6,890 nt of DNA from Candidatus Mcinerneyibacteriota bacterium (GTDB taxonomy: Bacteria; Macinerneyibacteriota; Macinerneyibacteria; Macinerneyibacteriales; DSCS01), in the NCBI GenBank assembly GCA_016937175.1, contig JAFGWL010000045.1, positions 1-6,890 of the forward strand. The letters run 5' to 3'. Shown piece by piece: positions 1-6,706 of this stretch (position 1 is the first letter of the stretch; the number at the start of each line of letters is the position of its first letter). The position numbers and the translations under genes are program-made. The notes under the pieces were generated by a model. It was not told the origin of the DNA. It made no database searches and saw nothing but the letters and a program-made list of their open reading frames with translations.

Positions 1-352
1 CGTCGGTGCCATCGGAGGAGCTTTGGCCGCTTTCCACGGAGCCTCTTTCCTCTGTTATGTCACTCCCGCTGAACACTTGCGCCTTCCCTCCCCTGATGAT
101 GTCCGCGAAGGCGTCATCGCCTCTAAGATCGCAGCCCGGACCGCCGATGTAGCTCTCGGACGGCCCGGAGCCCTGAAGCTGGAGGAACAGATGTCAAAAA
201 GACGCCATGCCTTCGACTGGGCCGGGATGTTTGAACTGGCTCTGGATCCTGTCAAACCCAAAAACTACAGGCACCACAGCACCCATGTCAAAGAAGAGGA
301 ATGCTCCATGTGCGGAGAATTCTGTGCTCTGAAGATGTTGAAGAAAAAGTAA
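1..352 (+). CDS. thiC: Phosphomethylpyrimidine synthase ThiC, C-terminal part (5' end outside window)
   Basis: ThiC is a radical SAM enzyme that rearranges aminoimidazole ribotide into HMP-phosphate, the pyrimidine half of thiamine. Only about the last 116 residues are present; the reading frame is open from base 2, so the gene begins upstream. Seen directly: the conserved run GAIGGA, then FLCYVTPAEHLRLP, DVREGVIASKIAA, FDWAGMFELALDP, and a C-terminal cysteine motif CSMCGEFC that ligates the [4Fe-4S] cluster. The cysteine spacing is CX2CX3C, whereas the E. coli and Caulobacter enzymes have CX2CX4C; I believe the shorter spacing occurs in short ThiC forms of anaerobes and archaea, but have not verified it. 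The gene ends in a lysine-rich tail and TAA. No convincing terminator hairpin follows. A TPP riboswitch, common upstream of thiC, would lie outside the window. Family assignment is very secure. Confidence 0.95.
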   Translation, partial: VGAIGGALAAFHGASFLCYVTPAEHLRLPSPDDVREGVIASKIAARTADVALGRPGALKLEEQMSKRRHAFDWAGMFELALDPVKPKNYRHHSTHVKEEECSMCGEFCALKMLKKK

Positions 353-374
353 CTTAAAGCGCCTTTTTTATTCC

Positions 375-402
375 TTGACATGAAATCGCCTGGTGCTATA
401 GT
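375..402 (+). promoter_or_regulatory. Sigma70-type promoter upstream of the CGGC-domain gene
   Basis: A perfect -35 box TTGACA (375-380) is followed after 16 bases by TATAGT (397-402). TGC directly precedes the -10 box, giving an extended -10 (TGn). Transcription would start near 408-410, leaving a leader of about 34 bases before the ATG at 443. The leader carries a strong Shine-Dalgarno, AAGGAGG (432-438), only 4 bases from the ATG. The promoter separates this unit from thiC. No operator-like palindrome is evident. Confidence 0.75.
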
Positions 403-442
403 GATAAAAATTAGCCTGGGCAAACATTTATAAGGAGGCTTT

Positions 443-880
443 ATGAAGATCGGGATCATTATCTGCCATAGGTATCATAACTGTGCCGGAGGCAAATGTT
501 TTCGTTCTGCCAAAATGCGTGAAGGAGCTTTCAGTATCTATTCTCCGGATGAAGAGCTGGAGATCGTAGGATACACCACATGCGGTGGATGTCCCGGGGG
601 TAATGTAGAATATGCTCCCGCCGAGATGATCAAAAACGGAGCAGCAGCGATTCACCTGGCCACGGGATTGATCGTCGGGTACCCCCCCTGTCCCCGGATC
701 AAAGCCTTTCAATCTTTTATTGAAGAGAGATACAAAGTTCCCGTGGTCATCGGGACTCATCCCATCCCAGAAAAATATTATCTGACTCATTCCGCCCTTG
801 GAACATGGAAGGGAAAAGAATGGGCTGACCTCATTGCTCCGACATTAAGCGATGAGAAAACACGTCTGGCTTACGATTGA
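443..880 (+). CDS. CGGC-domain protein, putative metal-binding
   Basis: This 145-residue protein matches the CGGC domain family (PF08821), small proteins proposed to bind metal through conserved cysteines and histidines; no biochemical role is established as far as I know. The N-terminus MKIGIIICHRYHNCAGGKCF looks like a beta strand leading into a cysteine-containing loop (Cys8, Cys14, Cys19). The name-giving CGGC motif is at residues 47-50 within TTCGGCPGGN. A further Cys83 lies in YPPCPRI, and the C-terminal half has the motif VVIGTHPIP. There is no signal peptide or membrane segment, so it should be cytoplasmic. The start is fixed by an ATG behind AAGGAGG. It is followed after 8 bases by a radical SAM gene, so the two are probably one transcript. 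The sampled coding strand is G-rich, unlike the genes downstream. The family call is secure; the function is unknown. Confidence 0.88.
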   Translation: MKIGIIICHRYHNCAGGKCFRSAKMREGAFSIYSPDEELEIVGYTTCGGCPGGNVEYAPAEMIKNGAAAIHLATGLIVGYPPCPRIKAFQSFIEERYKVPVVIGTHPIPEKYYLTHSALGTWKGKEWADLIAPTLSDEKTRLAYD

Positions 881-888
881 GAGCAGAG

Positions 889-1839
889 ATGAAAGTATTC
901 GGGCCTGTCCCCTCCCGCCGTTTAGGGCGCAGCCTGGGAATCAATAACATCCCGCCCAAGATCTGCACTCTTTCCTGTGTCTATTGTCAATTAGGCCGAT
1001 CTTTAAAAATGATCTCTGAAAGGCAGGAGTTTTTCACTCCTGAGGAACTCATAAGGGAAACAAAGGTGAAAATTGAAGAGTCACAAACCAAAAACGAAAA
1101 AATCGATTACCTTACAGTCGTCCCCGATGGAGAACCGACTTTAGATGTTCACCTCGGCCGACTTCTGGAAGGGCTGGGCCAAACAGGAATCAAGACAGCT
1201 GTGATCACCAACAGCACTCTCATCGACAGAGTCGATGTCCGGGCTGACCTCTTGAAGTCCTCATGGGTCTCTGTAAAAGTCGATGCAGCATCAGAATCCT
1301 TATGGCGCAAAATCGACCGTCCTCTCAAACCTCTCGACTATGATAAAATCAAAGACGGGCTTCTTCTTTTCAGCCGCGAGTTTAAAGGGACTCTGGCCAC
1401 CGAGACCATGCTTGTGAAAGGCCTTAACGACTCGGCAGAAGACCTTCGGAAAACAGCTTCCTTTATAGCCCTTCTCCAGCCTTCTATCGCTTACATCAGT
1501 ATTCCTACCCGCCCGCCGGCTGAAACCTGGGCGGTCCCCCCTGATGAATCCGTTATTAACGAAGCTTTCCATATTTTCTCCGAAGCCGGCCTCCCCTGCG
1601 AATATCTCATCGGTTATGAGGGGGACGCCTTCGCCCAGACCGGCGACCTGGCTGAGGATATCCTGAGCATCACCTCTGTCCACCCCATGCGGGAAGAGGC
1701 TGTCAAAAAGATGGTCGATAAATCGGATGCATCCTTCGAAGTGATCGAAGATCTGGTCGATAAAGAGGAACTGATACGAACGAGTTTTAATAACCACACT
1801 TTTTACCTGCGCAAACTGAAACGCTCAACCCCGAAGTAA
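889..1839 (+). CDS. Radical SAM protein, COG0731-type Fe-S oxidoreductase
   Basis: 316 residues from the ATG at 889. I prefer this start over an in-frame TTG at 877, which lies inside the preceding gene, because family members typically begin M-K[11 protein letters not shown]. Residues 4-18 carry the family signature [14 protein letters not shown]. The radical SAM cluster motif CX3CX2C is at Cys26, Cys30 and Cys33 (CTLSCVYC), and the SAM-binding glycine motif is at about 78-85 (VVPDGEPTL). A TIM-barrel-like core follows to about residue 240 ([41 protein letters not shown]). The tail, about 263-308 (VHPMREEAV through TFYLRK), resembles a small winged-helix domain seen at the end of this family. 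The group is related by sequence to wyosine-type radical SAM enzymes, but its substrate is unknown. The ribosome-binding site is poor, consistent with translational coupling to the CGGC gene 8 bases upstream. Confidence 0.88.
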   Translation: MKVFGPVPSRRLGRSLGINNIPPKICTLSCVYCQLGRSLKMISERQEFFTPEELIRETKVKIEESQTKNEKIDYLTVVPDGEPTLDVHLGRLLEGLGQTGIKTAVITNSTLIDRVDVRADLLKSSWVSVKVDAASESLWRKIDRPLKPLDYDKIKDGLLLFSREFKGTLATETMLVKGLNDSAEDLRKTASFIALLQPSIAYISIPTRPPAETWAVPPDESVINEAFHIFSEAGLPCEYLIGYEGDAFAQTGDLAEDILSITSVHPMREEAVKKMVDKSDASFEVIEDLVDKEELIRTSFNNHTFYLRKLKRSTPK

Positions 1840-1864
1840 TAGCACCCCGGTTGTCCAAAAAGAG

Positions 1865-1893
1865 TTTCCAAAACCCGTCAAACCCATTACAAT
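1865..1893 (+). promoter_or_regulatory. Candidate promoter of the aro operon
   Basis: In the 76-base gap before aroF, TTTCCA (1865-1870, 4 of 6 matches to the -35 consensus) is separated by 17 bases from TACAAT (1888-1893, 5 of 6 matches to -10). The predicted start, near 1900, leaves only about 16 leader bases before the ATG at 1916. That leaves no room for a leader-peptide attenuator, T-box or riboswitch within the transcript. A purine-rich ribosome-binding stretch GAGGAAAGAGG lies at 1900-1910. No terminator for the preceding gene is visible, so read-through from the radical SAM gene is also possible. Confidence 0.5.
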
Positions 1894-1915
1894 AGATGAG
1901 AGGAAAGAGGCTTTT

Positions 1916-2740
1916 ATGGATGGACTAAAGTTAACTTTGAAACAACACCATACTCAACAGACCTGTTTTTCGGTGGGAGATATCACCATCGGCCGCGATT
2001 TTACCCTCATTGCTGGACCCTGCAGTATTGAAAGCGAAAAACAAGCCCTGTCTACGGCGTTTATGGTCAAAGAAGCAGGGGCCAATATTTTCCGCGGAGG
2101 AGCCTTCAAACCCCGGACATCTCCTTATTCTTTCCAGGGGCTTGGAGAACAAGCCCTGAAGATCTTAAACCTGGTCCGGCAGGAGACAGGCCTTCCGGTA
2201 GTTACAGAGATCATGGATCCACGCCACGTCGGCCTTGTGGCCGAATTTGCCGACATCCTTCAGATCGGGACACGGAATATGCAGAACTTCCCTTTGCTCA
2301 GAGAAGCCGGCCAAACCGGCAAGCCCATCCTGTTGAAAAGAGGAGTTTACGCTACTCTACAGGAGTGGCTTTCCAGCGCTGAATATATCCTGTCTGAAGG
2401 GAACCCCCATGTCATCCTTTGTGAGCGCGGCATCCGGACCTTTGAGCCTTATACCCGGAATACTCTGGATCTCAGCGCTATCCCCGCCCTGAAAGAGATC
2501 ACCCACCTCCCGGTGATAGCCGACCCCTCTCACGGCACCGGACGGGCCTCCCTTGTCCCCTCCATGTCCCTGGCTGCTGTAGCCGCAGGAGCCGACGGCC
2601 TTATTATGGAAGTCCATTATAAACCCGAAGAAGCTGCAAGCGATAAAGATCAGGCTCTCTCCCCCGCTCTCTTCCGGCAAAGCGCACGTGATATCCTGGA
2701 TCTCTACCGTTACCTCCATATACCGAAGAAAGGTCCGTGA
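1916..2740 (+). CDS. aroF: 3-deoxy-7-phosphoheptulonate (DAHP) synthase, type I-beta, catalytic core only
   Basis: This enzyme condenses PEP with erythrose-4-phosphate to DAHP, the first and usually feedback-controlled step of aromatic biosynthesis. The 274 residues contain all type I-beta landmarks: AGPCSIES (33-40), [17 protein letters not shown] (59-75), IGTRNMQNF (117-125), LLKRG (139-143), CERGIRTFE (169-177), DPSHGTG (203-209) and DGLIMEVH (227-234). Metal ligands appear intact: Cys36, His206, Glu232 and Asp243. Each sits 66 residues before its Thermotoga maritima counterpart (Cys102, His272, Glu298, Asp309, as I recall). The missing 66 residues are the ferredoxin-like (ACT-type) regulatory domain. 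No chorismate mutase domain is fused at either end. By family knowledge such core-only enzymes tend to be insensitive to feedback; this is inference here. It is the first gene of the operon, and aroB follows after 6 bases. Confidence 0.96.
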   Translation: MDGLKLTLKQHHTQQTCFSVGDITIGRDFTLIAGPCSIESEKQALSTAFMVKEAGANIFRGGAFKPRTSPYSFQGLGEQALKILNLVRQETGLPVVTEIMDPRHVGLVAEFADILQIGTRNMQNFPLLREAGQTGKPILLKRGVYATLQEWLSSAEYILSEGNPHVILCERGIRTFEPYTRNTLDLSAIPALKEITHLPVIADPSHGTGRASLVPSMSLAAVAAGADGLIMEVHYKPEEAASDKDQALSPALFRQSARDILDLYRYLHIPKKGP

Positions 2741-2746
2741 TCAAAT

Positions 2747-3787
2747 ATGTCTTCGGATCTTCTTTTCCCGGACGGCACGGTGACCCGTTTCTTTTTCAAT
2801 ACCCCCTTTTTTTCTCTTGACAATCTTCTTCCTGGCCGCCCTTTGATCTTCATAACGGACAGGAACATCAAAAAACTCTACCCGAGTCTTTTCCCCCCCT
2901 CACGAACCGTTGTCCTTCCTCCGGGGGAAACTCATAAAAACCGGAGGACCGTCAATTATATCTATAAGTCTCTTCTGGAGATGAACATCGACCGTTCCGC
3001 CACTCTTGTGGGAGTAGGCGGAGGAAGTGTCACCGACCTGACAGGCTTTACAGCGGCAACATACCACAGAGGGCTTACATTCGGATTTGTCCCGACGACT
3101 CTTCTGGCTGCCGTCGATGCCGCCATAGGGGGAAAAAACGGATATAATATGGGAAAAATCAAAAACTGCATCGGCACTGTGCGTCAACCCGGTTTTATCC
3201 TCTGGGATTTCTCATTTTTTTCTACCCTGCCTGAACGTGAGTGGATATCAGGATTTGCCGAGATCATCAAACACGGGGCCATCTCATCCTCTTCTCATCT
3301 AGATTTCCTGGAACAGCATACTTCCGATCATTTCAAGCACGATAAACTGCTCCTCGCCCGCCTTGTCTCTGAATCTGTCCGGATCAAAACCGATTTTGTC
3401 ATAAAAGACCAAAATGAGGGAGGGATGCGTAAACTTCTCAATTTCGGACACACTCTGGGACATGCGTTAGAACACTCCTGTAAGTTAACCCACGGAGAAG
3501 CCGTCTCAAGGGGTATGGTTTACGCTTTACGGTTGTCAGAAAAGATCTCATCTCTGAACCACGAAGAAGCTCTCCGCCTGGAAGCCCTGCTGAAACACTA
3601 CAGACTTCCTACCGCAATGGATTTTAAACCCGGCCCTGTTTTTAAGATTCTTGCCAAAGATAAAAAGAAACGGGGAGAACTTATCGACTTCGTTCTCTTG
3701 GAGACTTTAGGACACGCCTCTCTCCATCCTATCTCTTTTGAAAAGGTCAGAAAGGATCTTTATGATCTGTGCTGTAATCGCCCGTAA
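2747..3787 (+). CDS. aroB: 3-dehydroquinate synthase
   Basis: AroB converts DAHP to 3-dehydroquinate using NAD+ and a divalent metal, the second shikimate-pathway step. The 346 residues have the normal two-domain layout. The Rossmann-like N-terminal half contains VGVGGGSVTDLTGFTAATY (88-106), VPTTLLAAVDAAIGGK (115-130), and a lysine/asparagine loop KIKNCIGTVRQP (137-148). The helical C-terminal half contains GFAEIIKHG (169-177), LNFGHTLGHALEH (231-243) and LTHGEAVSRGM (247-257). Likely metal ligands are Glu172, His235 and His249, with His239 as the conserved catalytic histidine. A late DKKKRGELIDFVLL segment (305-318) is also typical. The usual GGKTG is GGKNG here, a change I consider tolerated in some lineages. 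The start is the only plausible ATG, 6 bases after the aroF stop; its Shine-Dalgarno (GAAAGG, ending 13 bases upstream) is weakly placed, so translation may be coupled to aroF. Confidence 0.96.
   Translation: MSSDLLFPDGTVTRFFFNTPFFSLDNLLPGRPLIFITDRNIKKLYPSLFPPSRTVVLPPGETHKNRRTVNYIYKSLLEMNIDRSATLVGVGGGSVTDLTGFTAATYHRGLTFGFVPTTLLAAVDAAIGGKNGYNMGKIKNCIGTVRQPGFILWDFSFFSTLPEREWISGFAEIIKHGAISSSSHLDFLEQHTSDHFKHDKLLLARLVSESVRIKTDFVIKDQNEGGMRKLLNFGHTLGHALEHSCKLTHGEAVSRGMVYALRLSEKISSLNHEEALRLEALLKHYRLPTAMDFKPGPVFKILAKDKKKRGELIDFVLLETLGHASLHPISFEKVRKDLYDLCCNRP
3751..3756 (+). promoter_or_regulatory. Ribosome-binding site deciding the aroD start
   Basis: AAAGGA lies within the 3' end of aroB, 5 bases before the ATG at 3762. 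It supports that ATG over an in-frame TTG at 3738, which has no suitable site and would add eight residues that the family does not normally have. Confidence 0.6.
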
Positions 3788-4424
3788 GACTTTTCCGGAG
3801 ATCATGACGCTTCTTCCTGAATTCACCATGGCGGAGATCCGGCTTGACCTTCTGACATTAAACCCTGAAGAGACAGCGGACATCTTTTCATCCCACCCCA
3901 GGCTGATCGCCACTTTCAGAAAACGGGATGATGTCTCCGACAACGTCCGCCTGCATACACTCCTGAAGGCTCTGGATCATGGCGCCTGGGCAGCCGATAT
4001 TGACCTGAGTGATCCTTCCGTCTTCATCTCTGCTGTTAAAAAACAGGGGAGCCGGCTGATTCTTTCATTCCATGATTTTCACAAGACACCGACGGTGACG
4101 GATCTGGAAAAGACTCTTCAAAGCATGAGACAGAAAAGCCCGGATATCATCAAGATCGCCTCTTACGCGCAGAGCAGCTCAGATATGCTGCGCCTCATCT
4201 CTTTTTACAACCGACCTTCCGCTTTCAATGCGTCTCTGATCCTTCTTTCCATGGGGCCCCAGGGGGTGCTTTCACGTATCGCAGCTCCTCTGCTCGGAGC
4301 GCCCTTCACTTATGCCGCTGCCGATGAATCCTCCAAAACAGCACCGGGGCAACTCACTGTCTCCCGGATGGAAGAGATCTTTTCCTTGATTACGACGGAA
4401 GAAGCTGAGAAGGAGAGCCTGTGA
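3762..4424 (+). CDS. aroD: 3-dehydroquinate dehydratase, type I
   Basis: AroD removes water from 3-dehydroquinate to give 3-dehydroshikimate through a Schiff base to lysine. The 220 residues form a type I (class I aldolase-like barrel) enzyme. Visible motifs are EIRLDLL (25-31), ATFRKRDD (50-57), LSFHDFHKTP (101-110), DIIKIASYA (128-136), SMGPQGVLSR (163-172) and the closing PGQLTV (195-200). The catalytic histidine His104 and Schiff-base lysine Lys131 are 27 residues apart, as in E. coli (His143, Lys170). Substrate-binding candidates are Glu25, Arg27, Arg53, Arg172 and Gln197. One small oddity is Asp81 where many homologues have glutamate (E. coli Glu86). The gene overlaps the end of aroB by 26 bases and its stop shares one base with the next ATG (TGATG), indicating tight translational coupling. 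No shikimate dehydrogenase domain is fused. Confidence 0.95.
   Translation: MICAVIARKTFPEIMTLLPEFTMAEIRLDLLTLNPEETADIFSSHPRLIATFRKRDDVSDNVRLHTLLKALDHGAWAADIDLSDPSVFISAVKKQGSRLILSFHDFHKTPTVTDLEKTLQSMRQKSPDIIKIASYAQSSSDMLRLISFYNRPSAFNASLILLSMGPQGVLSRIAAPLLGAPFTYAAADESSKTAPGQLTVSRMEEIFSLITTEEAEKESL
4410..4415 (+). promoter_or_regulatory. Ribosome-binding site of aroA
   Basis: AAGGAG at 4410-4415 stands 8 bases before ATG 4424 and 5 bases before an in-frame GTG at 4421. The ATG has the better spacing and the better codon, so I use it; the alternative adds only one residue. Confidence 0.6.
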
Positions 4425-5671
4425 TGAATATCACAGTCTCTCCTTCATCCCTGACAGGGACAGTCAACGCTCCCCCTTCAAAAAGCATGACCCTGCGCGC
4501 TCTTGCCGCCGCCTTTTTATCAGAGGGAGAAGCAGTTATCAGAAACCCGTCAGTCTGCGAAGATTTCAAAAGCGCCTGTGCCTGCCTGGAGAGACTGGGG
4601 ACCGGGCTACTTCAAAAAAAAGAACGGCTGACTCTCCTCCCGCGTTTGCCCAAAGGCGGTGTCGTCTCTTGCGGAGAATCAGCTCTCTGGTTCAGGATGA
4701 TGACTCCTATCCTCTCTCTTTTCCCGGACTCTTTTACTCTCACAGCTGAAGGATCCCTTCGACAACGCCCTGTGGGGATGATGATCAGGCCCCTTCAGGA
4801 TCTGGGGGTCTCTGCCAAGTCATCAGGCTTGATCCCTCCCATCACAGTCAGAGGGCCCCTTCGCCCCGGGAGAGTAGATATTGACACCAGTATGACCTCT
4901 CAATTTCTATCGGGCCTGCTTTTTGCCCTGCCTCTTCTCACAGGGCCTTCGGTTATAAGGACAAAAGGGCTTGTCAGCCGCCCCTATGTTCTCATGACCA
5001 TGAAGTTTCTTGCTCAACACGGGATTAAGGTGGAGAGGGATCGACACGACACGTTTTACATCCCTCCCTGTCAGCATTTTTCAAAAATCGATTATACCGT
5101 TGAGGGAGACTGGAGCGGCAGTGCATTTCTTCTTATCGCCGGGGCCCTGCACGGCCCGGTGAAGATTACCGGACTGGACTCTGAATCTCTACAGGGAGAC
5201 AAAGCGATACTTGATGTGCTCCGTTCTGCCGGGGCGGCTATAACAGAGACGAAAAACAGTGTGACTGTCAGCCGCGGAAAACTGCAGTCCTTCGATTATG
5301 ATGCCACAGATACTCCTGACCTGGTTCCGCCTCTGGCTGTGTTAGCCTCCTTCTGCCGGGGGACAAGCCATCTCCGGGGAATATCAAGGATTAAAACGAA
5401 AGAGAGTGACCGGGTTACATCGCTTCACGCCCTTTTGGACAACCTGGGCATCCCCGTCTCCCTGTCCGAAGACCTTATGGCCATTACAGGAACTTCTCCT
5501 GGCCGGGGTTCTGTCTCTTCCTATGGAGATCATCGGATAGTTATGGCTGCAACTCTTCTTGCATCGAAAGCCTCCGGTGATGTAGAGATCCGGGGCGCCC
5601 AGGCAGTAGCCAAAAGCTATCCGACTTTTTTTGATGATTACAGAAAACTGGGAGGTCTCACTCATGAATAG
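4424..5671 (+). CDS. aroA: 3-phosphoshikimate 1-carboxyvinyltransferase (EPSP synthase)
   Basis: AroA transfers the enolpyruvyl group of PEP to shikimate-3-phosphate, the sixth step of the pathway. The 415 residues (E. coli 427) show the two-domain inverse-barrel pattern. Landmarks: PPSKSMTLRAL (17-27, with Lys20, Ser21, Arg25), CGESALWFRMM (83-93), RQRPVG (113-118, Arg115), TSQFLSGLL (158-166), SRPYV (185-189, Arg186), VEGDWSGSA (226-234), PDLVPPLAVLA (298-308, catalytic Asp299), KTKESDR (324-330, catalytic Glu327, Arg330), YGDHRIVMAA (367-376) and AKSYPTFF (396-403, Lys397). Active-site residues therefore look complete. The PEP-site loop, NAGTAMRP in E. coli, reads ESALWFRM here, with Ala87 in place of Gly96 and Trp89 in place of Ala98. 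The gene starts one base into the aroD stop and overlaps aroC by 8 bases. Confidence 0.96.
   Translation: MNITVSPSSLTGTVNAPPSKSMTLRALAAAFLSEGEAVIRNPSVCEDFKSACACLERLGTGLLQKKERLTLLPRLPKGGVVSCGESALWFRMMTPILSLFPDSFTLTAEGSLRQRPVGMMIRPLQDLGVSAKSSGLIPPITVRGPLRPGRVDIDTSMTSQFLSGLLFALPLLTGPSVIRTKGLVSRPYVLMTMKFLAQHGIKVERDRHDTFYIPPCQHFSKIDYTVEGDWSGSAFLLIAGALHGPVKITGLDSESLQGDKAILDVLRSAGAAITETKNSVTVSRGKLQSFDYDATDTPDLVPPLAVLASFCRGTSHLRGISRIKTKESDRVTSLHALLDNLGIPVSLSEDLMAITGTSPGRGSVSSYGDHRIVMAATLLASKASGDVEIRGAQAVAKSYPTFFDDYRKLGGLTHE
5651..5656 (+). promoter_or_regulatory. Ribosome-binding site deciding the aroC start
   Basis: GGAGGT at 5651-5656 is 7 bases before ATG 5664. This rules out the in-frame TTG at 5631 and ATG at 5634, which lie upstream of the site and would add 10-11 residues foreign to the family. 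Confidence 0.75.
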
Positions 5672-6629
5672 TTTCGGGTATCGTTTCCGTATCACGCTTT
5701 TCGGTGAAAGTCACGGCCCACTCATAGGAGTCGTCATTGACGGCATCCCTCCGGGCCTGCCCCTCTCTCAGGGTGATTTTGTTCAAGACCTCAATCGCCG
5801 AAAAAGCGGACAACCCGGCACAACACCGCGGTACGAGGAAGATCTTCCCCTGATCAAGGCCGGCCTTTATCGGGGAAAGTGCACCGGAGCGCCCCTTGTT
5901 ATCCTCTTTGAAAACCGTGATTTTTCTTCAAAAGATTATGAGCCGTTTACCGATATCCCGCGCCCGGGACATGCCGACTTCACTGCAAAGGTCAAATACA
6001 AGGGTTACAACGACTCACGTGGAGGCGGGATGTTTTCAGGACGTTTGACGACAGCCCTTGTGGCCGCAGGTGTTGTGGCCAAAAAGATCATCGCCCCTGT
6101 CAATGTCTCCGCCTCTCTTCTCGAAGCAGGCGGTTCTGAAAAAATCGAAGAGACTGTCCGTCAGGCGGTTGAAGCCGGAGACTCTGTCGGGGGACTCATC
6201 GAATGCCTTGCCGATCAAGTCCCGGCAGGCCTGGGAAATCCTTTTTTCGACTCTTTGGAATCTCTTTTAGCCCACGCTGTTTTCTCCATCCCCGGAATCA
6301 AAGGTATTGAATTCGGAAGCGGCTTTCATTCTGCTGAAATGCGGGGATCTGAACACAATGATTGTCTAAAGGACAAAGAGGGACACACGTTGACCAACCA
6401 TTCCGGCGGAGTCAACGGCGGGATCACCAACGGAAACCCCCTTCTCTTCCGTGTGGCAGTGAAACCCACCCCCACGATCACTCTGCCCCAGGAGACGGTC
6501 AACATAGCCACCAGCCGGATGGAGATGCTCCGGGGCACCGGCCGCCACGACGCCTGCTTCGCCCTCCGCGTCCCGGTGATCGTGGAAGCCATGACAGCTG
6601 TGGTTCTGGCCGATTACTTACTCCCTTGA
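5664..6629 (+). CDS. aroC: Chorismate synthase, short form
   Basis: AroC eliminates phosphate from EPSP to give chorismate, using reduced FMN. The start at ATG 5664 yields MNSFGYRFRITLFGESHG, matching the family N-terminus. Three family signatures are visible: GESHGPLIGVVIDGIP (14-29), GGGMFSGRLTTALVAAGV (120-137) and GRHDACFALRVPVIVEAM (293-310). The conserved histidines His17 and His103 (RPGHAD) and the RHD motif (294-296) are present. FMN and substrate-binding stretches include GDSVGGLIE (172-180), GSEHND (228-233), TNHSGGVNGGITNG (244-257) and KPTPTI (267-272). At 321 residues it is shorter than the usual 350-390; the shortening is spread over loops, notably before GDSVGG, rather than a truncation, and both ends are intact. 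The FSGRLT variant resembles clostridial enzymes. It overlaps aroA by 8 bases and is the last gene of the operon here. Confidence 0.95.
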   Translation: MNSFGYRFRITLFGESHGPLIGVVIDGIPPGLPLSQGDFVQDLNRRKSGQPGTTPRYEEDLPLIKAGLYRGKCTGAPLVILFENRDFSSKDYEPFTDIPRPGHADFTAKVKYKGYNDSRGGGMFSGRLTTALVAAGVVAKKIIAPVNVSASLLEAGGSEKIEETVRQAVEAGDSVGGLIECLADQVPAGLGNPFFDSLESLLAHAVFSIPGIKGIEFGSGFHSAEMRGSEHNDCLKDKEGHTLTNHSGGVNGGITNGNPLLFRVAVKPTPTITLPQETVNIATSRMEMLRGTGRHDACFALRVPVIVEAMTAVVLADYLLP

Positions 6630-6639
6630 AAAAACATCC

Positions 6640-6705
6640 TCCTCAAAAAGACTCAGCGACAAACAAACATCGGCAACAGCTGACAGCTTGTCTTTTTGTG
6701 GAGAT
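6640..6705. repeat. Palindromic unit 1: long stem-loop
   Basis: The left arm TCCTCAAAAAGAC (6640-6652) pairs with the right arm GTCTTTTTGTGGA (6690-6702), 12 of 13 positions, with one T-T mismatch. Within the 37-base interior, TCAGC (6653-6657) pairs with GCTGA (6679-6683), stacking directly on the outer stem on the left and leaving a 6-base bulge on the right. The right-arm stretch CTTGTCTTTTTGTGGAGAT (6687-6705) recurs exactly, 19 of 19, in unit 2. It begins 10 bases after the aroC stop, so it would lie in that gene's 3' untranslated region. Confidence 0.75.
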
Positions 6706-6706
6706 T

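Noticed and set aside
353-374. Possible intrinsic terminator after thiC (AAAAAG and CTTTTT flanking, T-run at 364-370)
   Set aside because: The only stem is A-T rich and very weak; AAGT-A-ACTT has no usable loop. I cannot support a terminator.
428-790. 120-codon minus-strand frame opposite the CGGC gene
   Set aside because: It is antisense to a gene with clear family motifs, and its translation shows no recognisable domain.
1300-1797. 165-codon minus-strand frame opposite the radical SAM gene
   Set aside because: The + strand protein has convincing motifs throughout; the antisense translation resembles nothing and has no promoter or ribosome-binding site that I can see.
1854-1864. TCCAAAAAGAG before aroF, similar to the arm of the repeats after aroC
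   Set aside because: Only a short A-rich match, with no inverted partner nearby; most likely chance.
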